Assembly: GCA_037178855.1 (NCBI GenBank) | Contig: JASJZC010000002.1 | Coordinates: 7,452,501-7,516,500 of the forward strand | Reading direction: 5' to 3' | From: Oscheius sp. JU75 | Lineage: Eukaryota; Nematoda; Chromadorea; Rhabditida; Rhabditidae | DNA: 64,000 bases | The notes under the pieces: generated by a model | Seen by the model: the letters and a program-made list of their open reading frames with translations, nothing else | Databases searched by the model: none | What the model was told of the DNA's origin: nothing | Part shown: positions 46,505 to 58,687 of the stretch, in pieces | Layout: each line of letters starts with the position of its first letter | How positions within the stretch are numbered: the stretch's first letter is position 1 | Translations under genes and position numbers: made by a program

Positions 46505-46828
46505 CGTCGTCGCAGCTGAATGGCCTCATGTAGAATTACTTCGAAGTTACAACTTTTTAGGAATGTTTCTGTTCAAATGTATTACAGTAGAAACAACAAA
46601 TATCATCAAGGGTAGCGCTTCTGTGACAGTGACCGAGAGACAGAGAGACATCATCACTTTCCAAACATTTGACCTTCGTCACCCGGCACTCTAATCGGAC
46701 GAGTCAGAACAGCCTCCTCGGATTACCACAATAGGCCCAAATAGGAAGAAAAGGGGCTTTTCCGCTTCACGGCCACTCCCTACAAAAGGCTCCTTTTTGG
46801 CAACATCTGTCTCTTCCTCTGCCAGAAT

Positions 46829-47573
46829 ATGCGTCACCTTTGCGTTTTTCTGTTCCTATTCGTGACAGGAATAACAACTCAACGATTCGTGGTTCCTACT
46901 GGTCCAAAGCTCGAGCTTCTGAGGAGGTGGCACGACTTTGTAACCGATTTTCTCACCCCTGACCAGGTTTCCAGGGTAGGTCCATCTATTTATCTATACA
47001 ATTTCAGCTGTTTTCAGTCAATCGATTTGGTTGCTCTGGATATTCATCAAGGAAAGACTACTGAAGATATCATTGATGGTAGGTCAATCCACTGTAGGTA
47101 CAAACACGGTAGTTAGACAGCTCCGTCAGTTGTGGCTTAAAGAGCGCCAGAAAGACCTTTGACAGATTTTTGTGGGTATACAGCCCTTACTTGCATCATC
47201 TTCCAGATATTGAAACCCTGCTGGCCGGTCGCCTTAGCACGGATCAGACTCTGCGTGTGGCTGCCGTGAAGGACGGACTCAAGTCCCAGCTGGGAGATAC
47301 CGAGGCAGACGGGGTGCTTCTTCGAACCAGACATGTTGTGGCCTATGCTGTGACTCCAGGAGTTGAGAAGGTATGAGTGAACAAGAAAGAACAGAAGGAA
47401 GGTTGTAGGTTCGAGCCAATAGCTCGACCCCGGACAGCACCTACACCACGATGCTTGGTCTCTTCAATCGTGACTACGTGACGGCTGTCAAGCATCTGGT
47501 CAAGATGACCTTGACGGACCAGGAATGGAATGCTCTGGTCAGTAGTGCTCGTCCTGTCGTTGAATTAGACTAA
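46829..47573 (+). CDS. Secreted helical protein, unrecognised
   Basis: A signal peptide (MRHLCVFLFLFVTGITT) starts a protein of about 180 residues in four exons. The mature part is charged and helical (PKLELLRRWHDFVTDFLTPD, KTTEDIIDDIETLLAGRLST) and ends MTLTDQEWNALVSSARPVVE. There are no cysteine pairs in the mature part. It reads like helical secreted proteins of invertebrates, but no family is recognised. CTACAAAAGG about 40 nt upstream may be a TATA variant; GCCAG also lies just before the ATG. It converges on CDK11 and shares a bidirectional poly(A) region with it. Confidence 0.6.
47098..47140. repeat. Dispersed palindromic element copy
   Basis: ACAAACACGGTAGTTAGACA, then GCTCCGTCAGTTGTGGCTTA, in an intron of the secreted helical protein gene. 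Confidence 0.6.
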
Positions 47574-47590
47574 TCTTGGAAAATACCACA

Positions 47591-47605
47591 TTTATTCTGA
47601 ATAAA
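47591..47605. terminator. Bidirectional poly(A) signals
   Basis: TTTATTCTGAATAAA reads AATAAA on both strands and lies between two convergent stops (47573 on the forward strand, 47622 on the reverse). Both transcripts probably end within each other's sequence. Confidence 0.65.
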
Positions 47606-47621
47606 GTGATGAGATCTTGGT

Positions 47622-50600
47622 TCAAAATTTGAGGCTGAAGCCGCTGTTCCGCATCTTCTCCGGGTTGACATTGAGCTCGGCCATTAGCTTGGCAGTCGTG
47701 GCGTTCTGTAACCGATTTTGAATTTTTCAATGACACAAAAAGATTCACCACTATCAAAGGAGCCACCTCCTTCTTCTTCTGGTGATGAGACGGGGGAGGG
47801 GGCTTGTGATGCTCACTTTTGGCCGGGAATGTCGGGAATTCTTCAGGCGGAGTCGGCAGTGGGGCCTCCTTGAACCATTCGTGAGTCAGAGCCTCCTCGG
47901 CTGTCAGTCTTCTCTCCGGGTCGTAACGTAGGAATCCGTTCAGGAGCTGGAAGCCATGCTCGCTGGGCATCAACTTGGCTGGGAACTTCTTACGCAGCTG
48001 GTTGTGTGTGTACTGGGGGAGTTGCGAGGATTTGACGTGGGGTAGAGAGTCATAGCCAGGCCAGACGCGTTCACTTGGGGTGCCGAGTTCCTGAATTGCA
48101 GGTATTAGAAACAGTTACTGGCTCTCGATCTCTCTATCTTTCTGTCTCCCTGTCTTTCTGCTCCTGAACCTACCAAGAAGATCTTATCAATCTGACTCTG
48201 CTCGTTCTGTCCTGGGAACAGTGGCTTCTGAAGAACGAATTCGGCCATGATGCACCCGACGGACCACATGTCAATAGGTGTGGAGTAGAGTTTTTGTCCG
48301 AGAAGAAGCTCTGGAGCTCGGTACCACAGAGTCACAACTACTGAAGTATAGGGCTTCAGCGGTTCTCCGAATTCTCTAGCCAATCCGAAATCGGCGATCT
48401 GAAAACTTAGATGATAACTGAAGGAAAACAATAACAAACCTTGAGGATTCCCTTATGCGAGAGCAGCAGATTCGAGGTCTTCAAGTCTCTGTGGAGGATC
48501 CACAAGTCGTGCATGTGCTTCATTCCTGAGATGAGCTGCCTCATCAGGCTCTTCTGGACGCCGACACTGAACGTCTTGTTCTTTTGTCGCATCGTCTCCA
48601 TAAGAGCCTTCATGTCATGCTCGACGAACTCCATCACAAGGTAGATCTTGTCCAGGGTCGAGCCGATGACCACTTCTCGGACCTGGAAAGAAGAAATGAG
48701 TGACCGTAAGGAGTCATGAGTCTATACAAAACAGGAGCTAGAGACTAAGAATAAAGATCAAGCGAAGATAGTGAACAAGCGTCATAAGCCATTAGTTAAA
48801 CCTTTGGTTAGGATTGTATCCGATTTAGTTTTCTCAAGAGATAGCATAGGTCTAATCGGATACATTCGTGAATCACAACTGATGTTAGACATTAATCTTC
48901 ACAGTAGTCTCTGAACCGATATACAGTAAAGAGATGAGAAAAAAGTAAGGCGTGGGAGTTGGTGTACGAGTTACTATCAAACAAGACAAGATAGGTAGGC
49001 TATCTAAGAGCCAGACCAGGAAACGGTCAAAACTCTACCTACATTGACAATGTTCGGATGATGTCCGCATTTGAGAAGCATGTTGATTTCCCTGAGCGAC
49101 GTTATCGGGAATCCTTCCCTCTCCTTCTCCATCTTCAGACGTTTCAGCGCCACGACCTCTTCTGAACCAATAATAATGTAATTCGAAAAGTTCAGAAACC
49201 CTACCTGTTCTCTTGTCCCTAGCCCGGAAGACGACTCCATAGGTGCCTTCCTCGATCCGATTCTCGCACTTGAACTCCTCCACATTGCGACAGCCCTGGA
49301 TTCCTGGGTAGTAGACGGGTAGCTCGGCTATGAGTCTCTTCTGCCAGTCATCCTCGAGACGTTTCTTCGTGTCCGGCGTCAAGGAAGCCTTCTGCTCGTC
49401 GGACAGTTCCTCCCAGCAGGCATTCTCCACGTCGAAACTGGCCTCAATGAGCGACTCATCTTCTGGTTCGCTTTCAACCAATTCCACTGAAGTTTGCTTA
49501 TCAACTAAGGCAGGGAGAGGCTTACCATCACTCTGCTCCGGGGTCTTCTCATGCTCTTTGACCTCTTCGGGCTCGTGTTCGGGACTACTATCGAACTTGG
49601 AGTACTTCTTGGGTCCGGGAGAGTCAAATCGAGTGAAAGAGGTCACTCCACCGGCTCTTGTCACTGTCACTGCCTCCTCCTCTAGAACGATTTCTTCAGG
49701 AGGGGGACTGTGTTCGACCTCTTGGACCTCGATTCTCTTGGCCGAAAACTTTTCACGGGTGTGGGCGAAGAGAGGGATGTCTGAAAGAGTACCTAGTCTA
49801 TGTCACTGTGACTGTCACTGCCACTGTCTCTGTCACTCACCATATCTCCCTCCTTTCCTTTCGTCCTTCGTCTCGGAGACCTTCTTCTCCCGCTTCTTCG
49901 GAACCTCTCCTTCCGGACTCGTACTCCTTTTGTGTTTCCTTCCCTCCGGATGTTTCTTGTCCTTGTGATGGTCTCGTCGCTCCCGCGAGCGATCTCTCTT
50001 CCTCTCCTCCTTCTCATGCCGTCTCTTGTGTTTCTCCTCGTACTTTTCCTTTCGGTGCTCATCTCGTCGATCATACTTGTCTCTCTTGAGTTCTTTGTCT
50101 CGACGATCGTATTTCTGTAACAAGAACTATAAGGTATGTTTGTTTTCCGTTTCTATCCTTCTAGGCTGTCTTATAAAGTCAGTTAACGTCTTGTTCGTTT
50201 CGTTCCTGTCAAACTGTTTCATTTGTTAGGGTAGGTCTCAGTTATGTCCCCCACCAATGTCAATTTAGACCCCCCACCCCTGCAATTTATGTCAGTTTTA
50301 TCCCCATCTGCATGATGTTTACAATTACCTGCACAATATTATTTCGAAACACGAATTCGGCAATTTTTGCAAAAAAGCAAAGCAAACTGAAACGGGAAAC
50401 CCTCGATTTCGGGGACTTATAAAAATTGGTGTCTGGAAGATCAATTTCGAAAAGTGAGGAGCATTAATAAGTTGAGTGGGGGCATAAATAAGATGGATGG
50501 GTGGAGGGAAAAACCTTTGGGAGCTTTACTGACTTCTGTGGAGGCATATATCCAAGATTTGTCCGGGTTTCGCGTTTATGCCCCCTTTGTCACGGTGGGG

Positions 50601-51100
50601 AGCATATGTTGGATGCCGACACCCATCAAAAACGAGTGGGTCGAAACTTTTTGTGGAGTGCAAAACTGAGGTGGAGGGCATAACTGCGTTTTTTCCCAAT
50701 TGGTCACTCCATGTCAAACTGTCTGTCAGTGCGTCCCCTTTAAGCTATCTAGGCCACTCTGCTTAGCCATCACCTGTCCCTGGCGTATACCTCTGTCAAT
50801 TGGTCAAGTCGTTCTGTTAATCTACTTTGTTATCTTCTGTCACCCTGTCCGCGTCAGTTTGGAAAAAGAGAATGAAAAACTAACCGAGTCTTTGGGCTGA
50901 ATCGTGAAGAGCTCGTCGTCTGAAGCATTGTTGTAGGTTATTCTTTTATGCGTCTGTTTCTTCGTAGCATCTAAAGCGACAGGAAATGAAAAAGAACGAA
51001 TGAGAAGCTCACCTTTCCTTCTGGGACTCGGAGAGTGCCCGCTGCCTTCCGATAGCTCTCCGTCATCTGTCGAATCGCGACGTCTTTCCTTCTCACTCAT
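47622..51100 (-). CDS. CDK11: Cyclin-dependent kinase 11 (PITSLRE kinase)
   Basis: CDK11 pairs with cyclin L and phosphorylates splicing and transcription factors. The N-terminus [20 protein letters not shown] leads into a long Arg/Lys/Glu/Asp region ([20 protein letters not shown]) typical of the nuclear p110 form. The kinase domain shows [15 protein letters not shown] and the name-giving [20 protein letters not shown]. It continues with [18 protein letters not shown], then [20 protein letters not shown] and [20 protein letters not shown]. The end is [20 protein letters not shown]. The ATG directly follows TATCTTCAG. One intron near 48.7-49.0 kb is about 360 nt. Its last exons are duplicated at 41.2 kb. 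Confidence 0.94.
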
Positions 51101-51582
51101 CTGAAGATACTTTTCAGGGGGAGCTCTGCTCTCTTAATGGGGTTGCCAAAGAAAAAGCATAGATAAACAAGGAAATTGGATGTAAATGAAAAAGAAACAG
51201 AGATTCGAAAAAGAGTTCTCGAAATACGCAATTCCGCGTTTACGTACCATATTTTCGAAACCACGATGGTTGTCCGGGAGCAATAGAATTCGCTTTGCCT
51301 TTTGTTATTTTTTTCTCCATGTTTTTACTTTTACCCTTTTTTTTGTTTTACGCTTTTTGCTTACTACCAACTTTTAAGCAAACAAACGTTTTGTTAAATT
51401 AGTACTCCTATGACCTACCATATCTAATATCTTGTTTTCGAAAATGTTGTTTACCGATTCGCCCAGTCGATACTTTTCGGCTCTCTCAATATTTTTACAC
51501 AGCGACAGTGACCGCTAGTGTCTCCTCTATCTTGACTCTTTCTCTCTTTTCATAGACTAACTCCAAAATTTCAGATCTCAAA

Positions 51583-51855
51583 ATGTCCGGCCCAGGGGAG
51601 CGTATGTACGTGCTCTCGCAGCTGGAGCATCTACACTCCAAGTTCACCGGCTGTGGAAATGCTGACTGGAATCGGCACGACTGGCTCTGTAACCAGCATC
51701 GGGATACGCGAGCCTCGTTGATCTCCCATCCCGGACTGAATTCTTGGATCGCCGTCGTAGAAAATGAGTCCCGGGCCAGGACACGCTTCAATCTGCTCAA
51801 CCGAATGATCCAGCCATGCGGACCACCTCCAGAAAAATCTCCTCTTGACGACTAA
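51583..51855 (+). CDS. SF3B5: Splicing factor 3B subunit 5, copy 2
   Basis: A single exon of 90 codons encodes the same SF3b10 protein as the copy at 40841, ending EKSPLDD. A TTTCAG lies eight bases before the ATG. It is divergent from CDK11, whose start lies about 480 bp away, so the two may share control sequence. Position beside the full CDK11 gene suggests this is the original locus. Confidence 0.92.
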   Translation: MSGPGERMYVLSQLEHLHSKFTGCGNADWNRHDWLCNQHRDTRASLISHPGLNSWIAVVENESRARTRFNLLNRMIQPCGPPPEKSPLDD

Positions 51856-52210
51856 GTTCTTCCTATGATTATTTCAATGAACATTCCTTCAAATTTATGT
51901 TCTTGCTAGGATGACGAGTTTTTCTCTCGGTTATATCTTTGCCTAATACAAATGTGAACTGTGGAGGCAGAAGACCTGCAACCCATTTGGTCTGTCACTA
52001 ACGTATTTGCGAGCCTCGTGTCCTGTCACATAGCGAATATATCTCTCTTATCCTGACAGGCTTCTGTCGACATATACTTCTCCACAAATCTACCGTATTT
52101 TGCGCGGCATATCAAACTCTTTCTATTCCAAAGCTCCAAGAAAAATTCCATTGCCGATTTTTGTCGTCGTTTGTAGCTCTTATTGTGTTAAAGCACTACT
52201 CTACACTCAT

Positions 52211-55200
52211 ATGGACAAACTAACTCTAAAACAATTTTTGAACTCTTTCCGCTTTCGATGTCTCGGAACATTGGTATTTTCAGGTTCTTTGACCTATGGT
52301 TGATGCTCTATTTCTTATCTAAACAACTCTTTCGCTCTGTCAGAATGTAGGTCTTTTCTTCGACATCAAACAAGTCAATAGGGCTTCTTCGGACGCAAAA
52401 AAGTTCACAAATCGACTTGGACAAGAACGTTCTCCGTACCTGCTCCAGCACAAGCATAATCCCATTGAATGGTTCCCTTGGGGAGAAGAGGCCTTTGCCA
52501 AGGCGAAGGCAGAGAACCGACCGATCTTTCTCTCTGTCGGGTATTCTACCTGTCATTGGTGCCACGTCATGGAGAGGGAATCCTTCGAGAATGACAGGAT
52601 TGCAAAGATTCTCAACGATAACTTTGTCAGCATTAAGGTAGGATTCTGTTGATCTTAGATTTTGATGTTGACAGGTGGATCGAGAGGAACGACCCGATGT
52701 TGATCGTCTCTACATGTCCTTCATAACGGTAAGACAGTGAGATGTATAGACAGAAACAGACAGAGGCAGTGAGACAGACAGTTTTAGGCCACAACTGGTG
52801 GTGGAGGTTGGCCCATGAGTGTCTTCCTGACCCCAGAACTGGAACCATTCTTCGGCGGAACCTACTTTCCTCCAGATGATGGTCGAGGCCGGACCGGGTT
52901 CGGATCCCTGCTCACTCTCGTCCATGAAAAGGTCTGTCTCTGTCATTCTCCCTGTCACCCTCTCCAATTTCAGTGGCAAACCGACACCGAGTCTCTCCGA
53001 AACCAGGGTCGATCGGTCATGAGAGCTCTGTCCAAGGCTACAGCTCCAGGAGAGCAGCCTCCGGTCGACACCGCTGTGAAGGCAGCCTTCCAGCATCTCT
53101 GCAAATCCTACGATCAGGAGAATGGAGGTTTCGGTCTGGCTCCAAAATTTCCTAAAGCTGTCGACTTGAATTTCCTTCTCCATGTCATGGGTTGGGGCAA
53201 CCATGCTGAGAAGAAAGTTGCCAAACAAATGTTGGAGCACACCTTGAGAGCCATGTCACTTGGAGGAATTCATGACCATATCGGAAAGGGATTTCACCGG
53301 TATTCGGTCGACGACGAATGGCATGTCCCCCACTTCGAGAAGATGCTTTACGATCAGACCCAGCTACTGGCTGTCTATTCTGACTTCGACTTGGCTACAG
53401 ATGGTTCGCTGAAGGAGGTGGTACAGGACATCGCTGACTACATGCTGGAGTTTCTGAGACATCAGGTAACGAGTCTACCTCTCTGTCTCTCTTACAACAA
53501 TGTATCAGGAAGGAGGCTTCTACGCTGCCGAAGACGCTGACTCTCTTCCAACAGCCGAGGCTGAGCACAAGAAGGAGGGAGCCTTCTGTGTCTGGAAGCG
53601 ATCAGAAGTCGAAGAGTTGCTTCGGCATGTTCCAGCTGTCCATGGTCATCCCGCTGCCGAGGTTTTTTGTGATTTCTTCGACATCAAAGCTAATGGAAAT
53701 GTGCCGCATATGTATGTAAGTACTGTCACTATCACTGTTTTTTACCCTACGATTTCAGGACCCACATCACGAGCTCACTGGTCAGAACATCTTACGCTGC
53801 AAGCTCTCTGACATTGAAGTTGCGAAGAGGATGATAATCCCGGTCGAAGATTTCAGAAAACTAATCCAGGATTGCAAGGAAATCCTGCTCCCTGTTCGAC
53901 TGAAGCGTCCAGCTCCCCACTTGGATTCAAAAATGGTCACAGCCTGGCAGGGCCTGGCCATATCTGGATTCGCCAAGGCTTCAGCCGCTCTGAAGAAGCC
54001 CGAGCTCTTGAAGGTCGCTGAAGAGTGCGCCCAGTTCGTTGAAACCTACTGTCAAGACCAGGATGGGCACTTGAACAGGGCTGTCTATCGGGGTGACCAT
54101 GGAGAGATTGTGAAACTGTAAGGAATGAACTTTTGTAGTAGAGGTCGAAATTTCAGGGAGACAACAGTACCTGGCTTCTCGGACGACTATGCGTTTGTCA
54201 TTGAAGGATTCCTGGATCTGTACACCTATTCTGGGAATGAGCACTGGTTGAAGAGGGCAGTAGAGCTTCAGGAACTAATGGTATGTTCTCTTCTCTTCTT
54301 CACAGTTCTTATTGTCTGTCTTTCTGTCAACCAGTCAAGCTAATGGACCTGTCTCTGTCAATAATATAGTTCTCTGTCAGCCTGTGCTACAAATGTCCTA
54401 CCTTTGTGAACCTGCCTATCTCAAAGTTTGTCCCTGTCCGCCTAACCATGCTAAATCTGTCTCACATCCGTCTCTGTCTTGAACTGAACCTATCAATCTG
54501 TCCAACCCTCATCTCATCTGTCTCTCACATTCTCTTCATGACAATCCGTTCTTATAAGTCTGCTCTTTTGCATGTGCCTTTGACAGAGATCTAGCCACAG
54601 CGGATACTTCTCGTCCTGTTTCAGTCATATACCCTGTCTTTGACACGCAGTTCGGTCAATTTGCCAATCTGCCTTCCGTTTGACCCATTTCCGCTCAACC
54701 GCTAATGTTGGCATACATTGTCACTTTGTCAGCTTTTCAACTTGCTTTCTTTTGCCCCGTCTTTTTCTTATCATGCTCCTTCGACACATCTCCTACCCAT
54801 ATCCTGTGGTTCCACATTACAATACAGAAACAGTAGAGCACTCAATATGTCTCTGTCCATCTCTTAACTAACTCTAAACTTTCAGAACGACCGCTTCCTA
54901 GACAAGGAGCATGGAACCGGCTATTTCATCAGTCAAGAAGGACAGGCTGGTAGTAATGTCAGGATCCAAGAAGACCAGGACGGAGCCGAGCCCTGTGCCA
55001 ATTCTGTCTCTGTCTGCAACCTCTCCAAGCTCTCTCAAATTGTCTCTAGTGGCAAGAGATATTCAGAAATTGCTGATAAGATCATAGCTGGACACGCTCA
55101 GCGCCTTGCCAGGTACTTCCAGTTCATTTTCCCTACAATATCATGACAGATTCCCCTTCATCTTGACCAAAATGGTCACGGGATTCAAGTGTCTCGAGGA

Positions 55201-55503
55201 TGGCTATCAGAGAATCGTCATTGTTGGCTCACCGACCCATGAACTGACCAAACAGTTCAAGGAGACTGTACTGGAAGGCTATTGCTGGAATCGCTGCGTC
55301 GTCTACCTCAATCCGGAACAGAGTAAGAGAGACAGAGACGGAGAGACAGATCTATTCCAGAAGACTCTTGGCTCATCTCTCAGTCCCCTGAATATGCTCC
55401 AATGCTGGACTCTACCGCTCCTTCTGTCTTCATCTGTGAGGGAATGGCCTGTTCACTTCCTATCAAGACACTGAAGGATCTAAAAGAGGCTCTGAAGCAG
55501 TAG
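52211..55503 (+). CDS. SPATA20: SPATA20-like thioredoxin / six-hairpin protein
   Basis: This is the YyaL/SPATA20 family: an N-terminal thioredoxin-like domain plus an (alpha/alpha)6 barrel like that of GlcNAc 2-epimerases. Its substrate is not well established. Exon 1 (52211-52273, [20 protein letters not shown]) is basic/hydroxylated and fits in phase 0 to [12 protein letters not shown], suggesting a mitochondrial presequence. The core shows [20 protein letters not shown], the redox-like [17 protein letters not shown] and [14 protein letters not shown]. It continues with [20 protein letters not shown], then [20 protein letters not shown] and [20 protein letters not shown]. About 740 residues is normal. 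One intron (54283-54885) is about 600 nt of degenerate CT-rich sequence. Confidence 0.88.
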
Positions 55504-55739
55504 ACTGCTGTAGTTCCTGTACAAATGTGTTGTAGTTTTTGTACATAATAAATTCTGGGCAATAGTCAAACTATTTCAATTGGAAACAAAACATTTACGG
55601 AACAACAAAAATTCAGTCAGCAGTAGCGTCCCGTTCCAGCTGTGTCTCTTCCAATGGTCAAGGAGAACAAGTCGTTTAGCTGTAGATTTGACTGTCATCC
55701 ACCATTTTCAATTTGTACCCGTGCAAGAATCGCCCTTCT

Positions 55740-56698
55740 ACTCCATCGCCTGGCGCTTCAACTCGGACTCCTACCTCCAGCGACTGATGAACATCGGTCG
55801 TACTACGTCCGGCATCACGATCATGATAAGCGAGGCCGAGATGCTGGGTCTCTTCGTGGCTGCCAAGGAGATCTTCATGTCACAGGCCATGGTGCTTGCA
55901 TTGAATGCCCCGAGTTGCGTCTGCAGTGACATACATGACCAGTTAAGGGACCTGATACGTCTTTTCAACATCAACGGATGGCCTCCCAGTGTCAACTACC
56001 ACTTCCTGGGGGACTACATCGACCGCGGCAAGTGGGGTCTCGAGATGTTTCTTTTCCTCTTGGCCCTCAATTATCCGGGAAACTTTCTTCTGCTGCGCGG
56101 CAAGCACGAGATCGGCCTAGTCAACAGAATCTACGGCTTCTAGGAGGATCTGAGTCGGCGATTCGGCATTCCCAGGCTCTACAATGCCTTTTTGGACACC
56201 TTCAACGCGATGCCACTGACAGCCTTGATCTCGGAGTGTGTGCGCTGCATGCATGGCGGTCTATCACCGGATATGCTTCGGCCAGCTCACCCGAACTGCT
56301 CAATCAGATCCCGAGACCATGTCCGGAACCGCTGAACTCCTCGCTGCCATTGGGTTTGCTTCGACCTGGACGTCGCCTGCAAGGACTTCATGAGCATTCG
56401 CAGTGTCAGCTGCACTATTGGATCGTCGGTTGTGGCACAGTGCTGTGAGAATTTCCAGCTGGATCTGATCGTCGGAGCTTATTATGTTATTTCAAAGAGA
56501 TAGAGACACTGAGGATCGAGATGACCCAGGACGGCTACGAGTTTTCCGCTAATCGCAAGCTGTTGACCATCTTCTCGGCTCAGCACTACTGTGGTCAGTT
56601 CGACAACGCGGCCGCCGTCCTTACCATCAGCAAGAATCTGCAATGCTCGTTCAAGATTCTCCGTCCGCAGTTCCCCACTCGTGTCCAGGCCAAGTAGA
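55740..56698 (+). pseudogene. Intronless PP1-type phosphatase pseudogene
   Basis: One uninterrupted stretch resembles the PP1 catalytic subunit from the N-terminal helix to the C-terminus: LRDLIRLFNINGWPPSVNYH, then FLGDYIDRGK, LRGKHE, MHGGLSP and FSAQHYCGQFDNAA. A stop follows NRIYGF (56141-56143) and frames break again further on. Key residues are altered: GDxHG reads SDIHD, and GNHE reads GKHE. No introns are seen although the surrounding genes are intron-rich, so a retrocopy is likely. Some animals carry intronless testis-type PP1 genes, but this copy cannot make the full enzyme. Confidence 0.8.
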
Positions 56699-57840
56699 GA
56701 GGGGAATAGAGAAGGGGAAACAAAGTTAATCACGGAAAAAAACAGCTTGATGAGAGTAAATACTTGCTCAACTGTCAATTTCCGTCCTTTGTTCGTTAAC
56801 GTGCACTGTACACTGACACAGAGACAAAAGCATACCTCGTTGTTCTCGAATGACCGAGCAGTTTCCTGAAAGGAGTATTTCCATGCTCACACACACAAAG
56901 TAATCTGGCCTCTCTCTCTCTAGGCCGTGACCAATCTAATCGAGAAGAGTTCTAATGGCTCGCCGAAAGAGAGAGAGGCACAGATGCTAATGAAAGCGTG
57001 GGAATTGACACGAACACATCTCATCCCTCACCCGATTCGAAAAAGCCTGCGCGATGAGTCTCAGGACATATTTTCCCAGGATTGAGTCACTGCCGCAGCC
57101 TCTGTGACACAAACTCGGTTCTTTTGTCCAACTGTTCAGTAGGTGACATTTGCCTATCAAAAGAGGCGTTGTCAGAAGAGGGTACACCTTTTACGATATG
57201 TGGAAACATCTCCTTTGGTCTCTCTCTGTCTCTGTCTCTGATCCTCTTGATCCGATCTTATCACTTAGACCGCGACGCGAGAACTGTACAATTTTACTAT
57301 GCTTCTCGAAGAGTCATGATGATTTGACCTGTCTTTCTGCTCTTTCATCTCTGTTCGAAATTCACCCCCTACTTGAAACCGCCTAATCAGACCTCTCTTT
57401 GAATGTAAAACGACTCCCAATTTATCATGTCCTTTTTCGATCCCAATTAGCCTCTCGTCTCTCTGTCTCGCTTAGTTCTTCCTGTCTCAAAAAGACTGTT
57501 TGCCATATCTCTCTCTCTCTCTGCGCCAGTGTTCTCAGCCCTCGACCCTCCTCTTTCACCTCAAAAGGTCATCGTGTTTACCTGTGGTCCGTCCACTCTT
57601 CGCTCTCGCGTGGAACACCTAATCTCCTGAGACATTTTCTTCCTTTTTGAGGCCTTTCATACCTTGTCTTTTCACACAGTTCTTTCAACTTGCCGCCTTA
57701 TTGGTGGTCACATTATTGATTTGGCAAGCAAAACTTTTCCTTTGTGTTTAATTACCTGTGACTGAAACTTCAAAACGGCTTCAAACCTGAAAGAAATAGA
57801 AAGACAGAGACGGTAACAGTTCGCTATGGATGTCTGCCAA

Positions 57841-57899
57841 CATCAACGACAGTCAGACAGCACCGTCGGTTGTGGCTTGAAACTCAGAGCCACAGACAC
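57841..57899. repeat. Dispersed palindromic element, near-complete copy
   Basis: CGACAGTCAGACAGCACCGT, then CGGTTGTGGCTTGAAACTCA and GAGCCACAGACAC. Along with 29738-29806 it defines the full element. Confidence 0.65.
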
Positions 57900-58607
57900 A
57901 AACATCGTACAAAGAGAGAGATAAACTCCACCCAAAATAGACCAACAACTGCTCCCCAGTTTTCTTGCCGTGTTGAAACCTGAAAGCGCCACATTAAAGA
58001 CGGCAGCAGCTGTTTTCCCGAGCCATCATTCGGGTGTGGGGGTCAACTGGGACGCGGGTCAAAGTCATATTTGCTGCCTCCTGCCGGCTCCCTCGTTTAA
58101 CAATCAGATGTAGGGGGTCGTCCTCTTCTGTATCGATTGACTGACCCAGTGGTCCCTCCCGAGAACAAAGAATGTTTCACCCACACTCCGAGCTTCTTCC
58201 ATTTCCTATAATTTCCACCAATTCCTGGTGCATATCTTCCTTTCCGCTCTTATCAGACCCACAAAGGAGTGTTTTTTGGTTCCAGAGCTTGCTGACCACA
58301 GGGCGACTTTGTTCACGGGTTTTCCAGTTTTCTGTTTCCTATGTCACAGTGCGTAATTCCTCGAACTTTCTGAACCATAAGGTTTTGATTAGAGACCACT
58401 TGCCGTCTGTTTCGGTCTAGCAACTTGTGCACTGCCGTGTTCTGAAAAGCAATTCGCTGAAACTGACAATCGTTTGTTGATAAGAGGCGCTTCACAGCTC
58501 CTTTTCCAATTGAATTGCCAGTTCCACCCAGCCCCGACCAACAGTCCAATATCACACTTTTTCCCATTTCTTATTCTCACTCTATATTTCTTTGTCTATC
58601 TCTCCTT

Positions 58608-58645
58608 ACGACGTTGTCTAACTGTCGTACTTGCGGCTCTGACTC
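58608..58645. repeat. Dispersed palindromic element, partial copy
   Basis: CGACGTTGTCTAACTGTCGT, then ACTTGCGGCTCTGA, the reverse orientation of the core. Confidence 0.5.
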
Positions 58646-58687
58646 TCAGTCTCTCGGTATCTCTCCAATCAGCATTCTCTTGCAGGT

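Larger units (their letters stand above)
56700..58687. other. Gene-free interval
   Basis: No supported gene. The stretch contains CT-rich tracts and two dispersed palindromic elements. A TTGCAG just before 58688 is the acceptor for the next gene. Confidence 0.5.
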
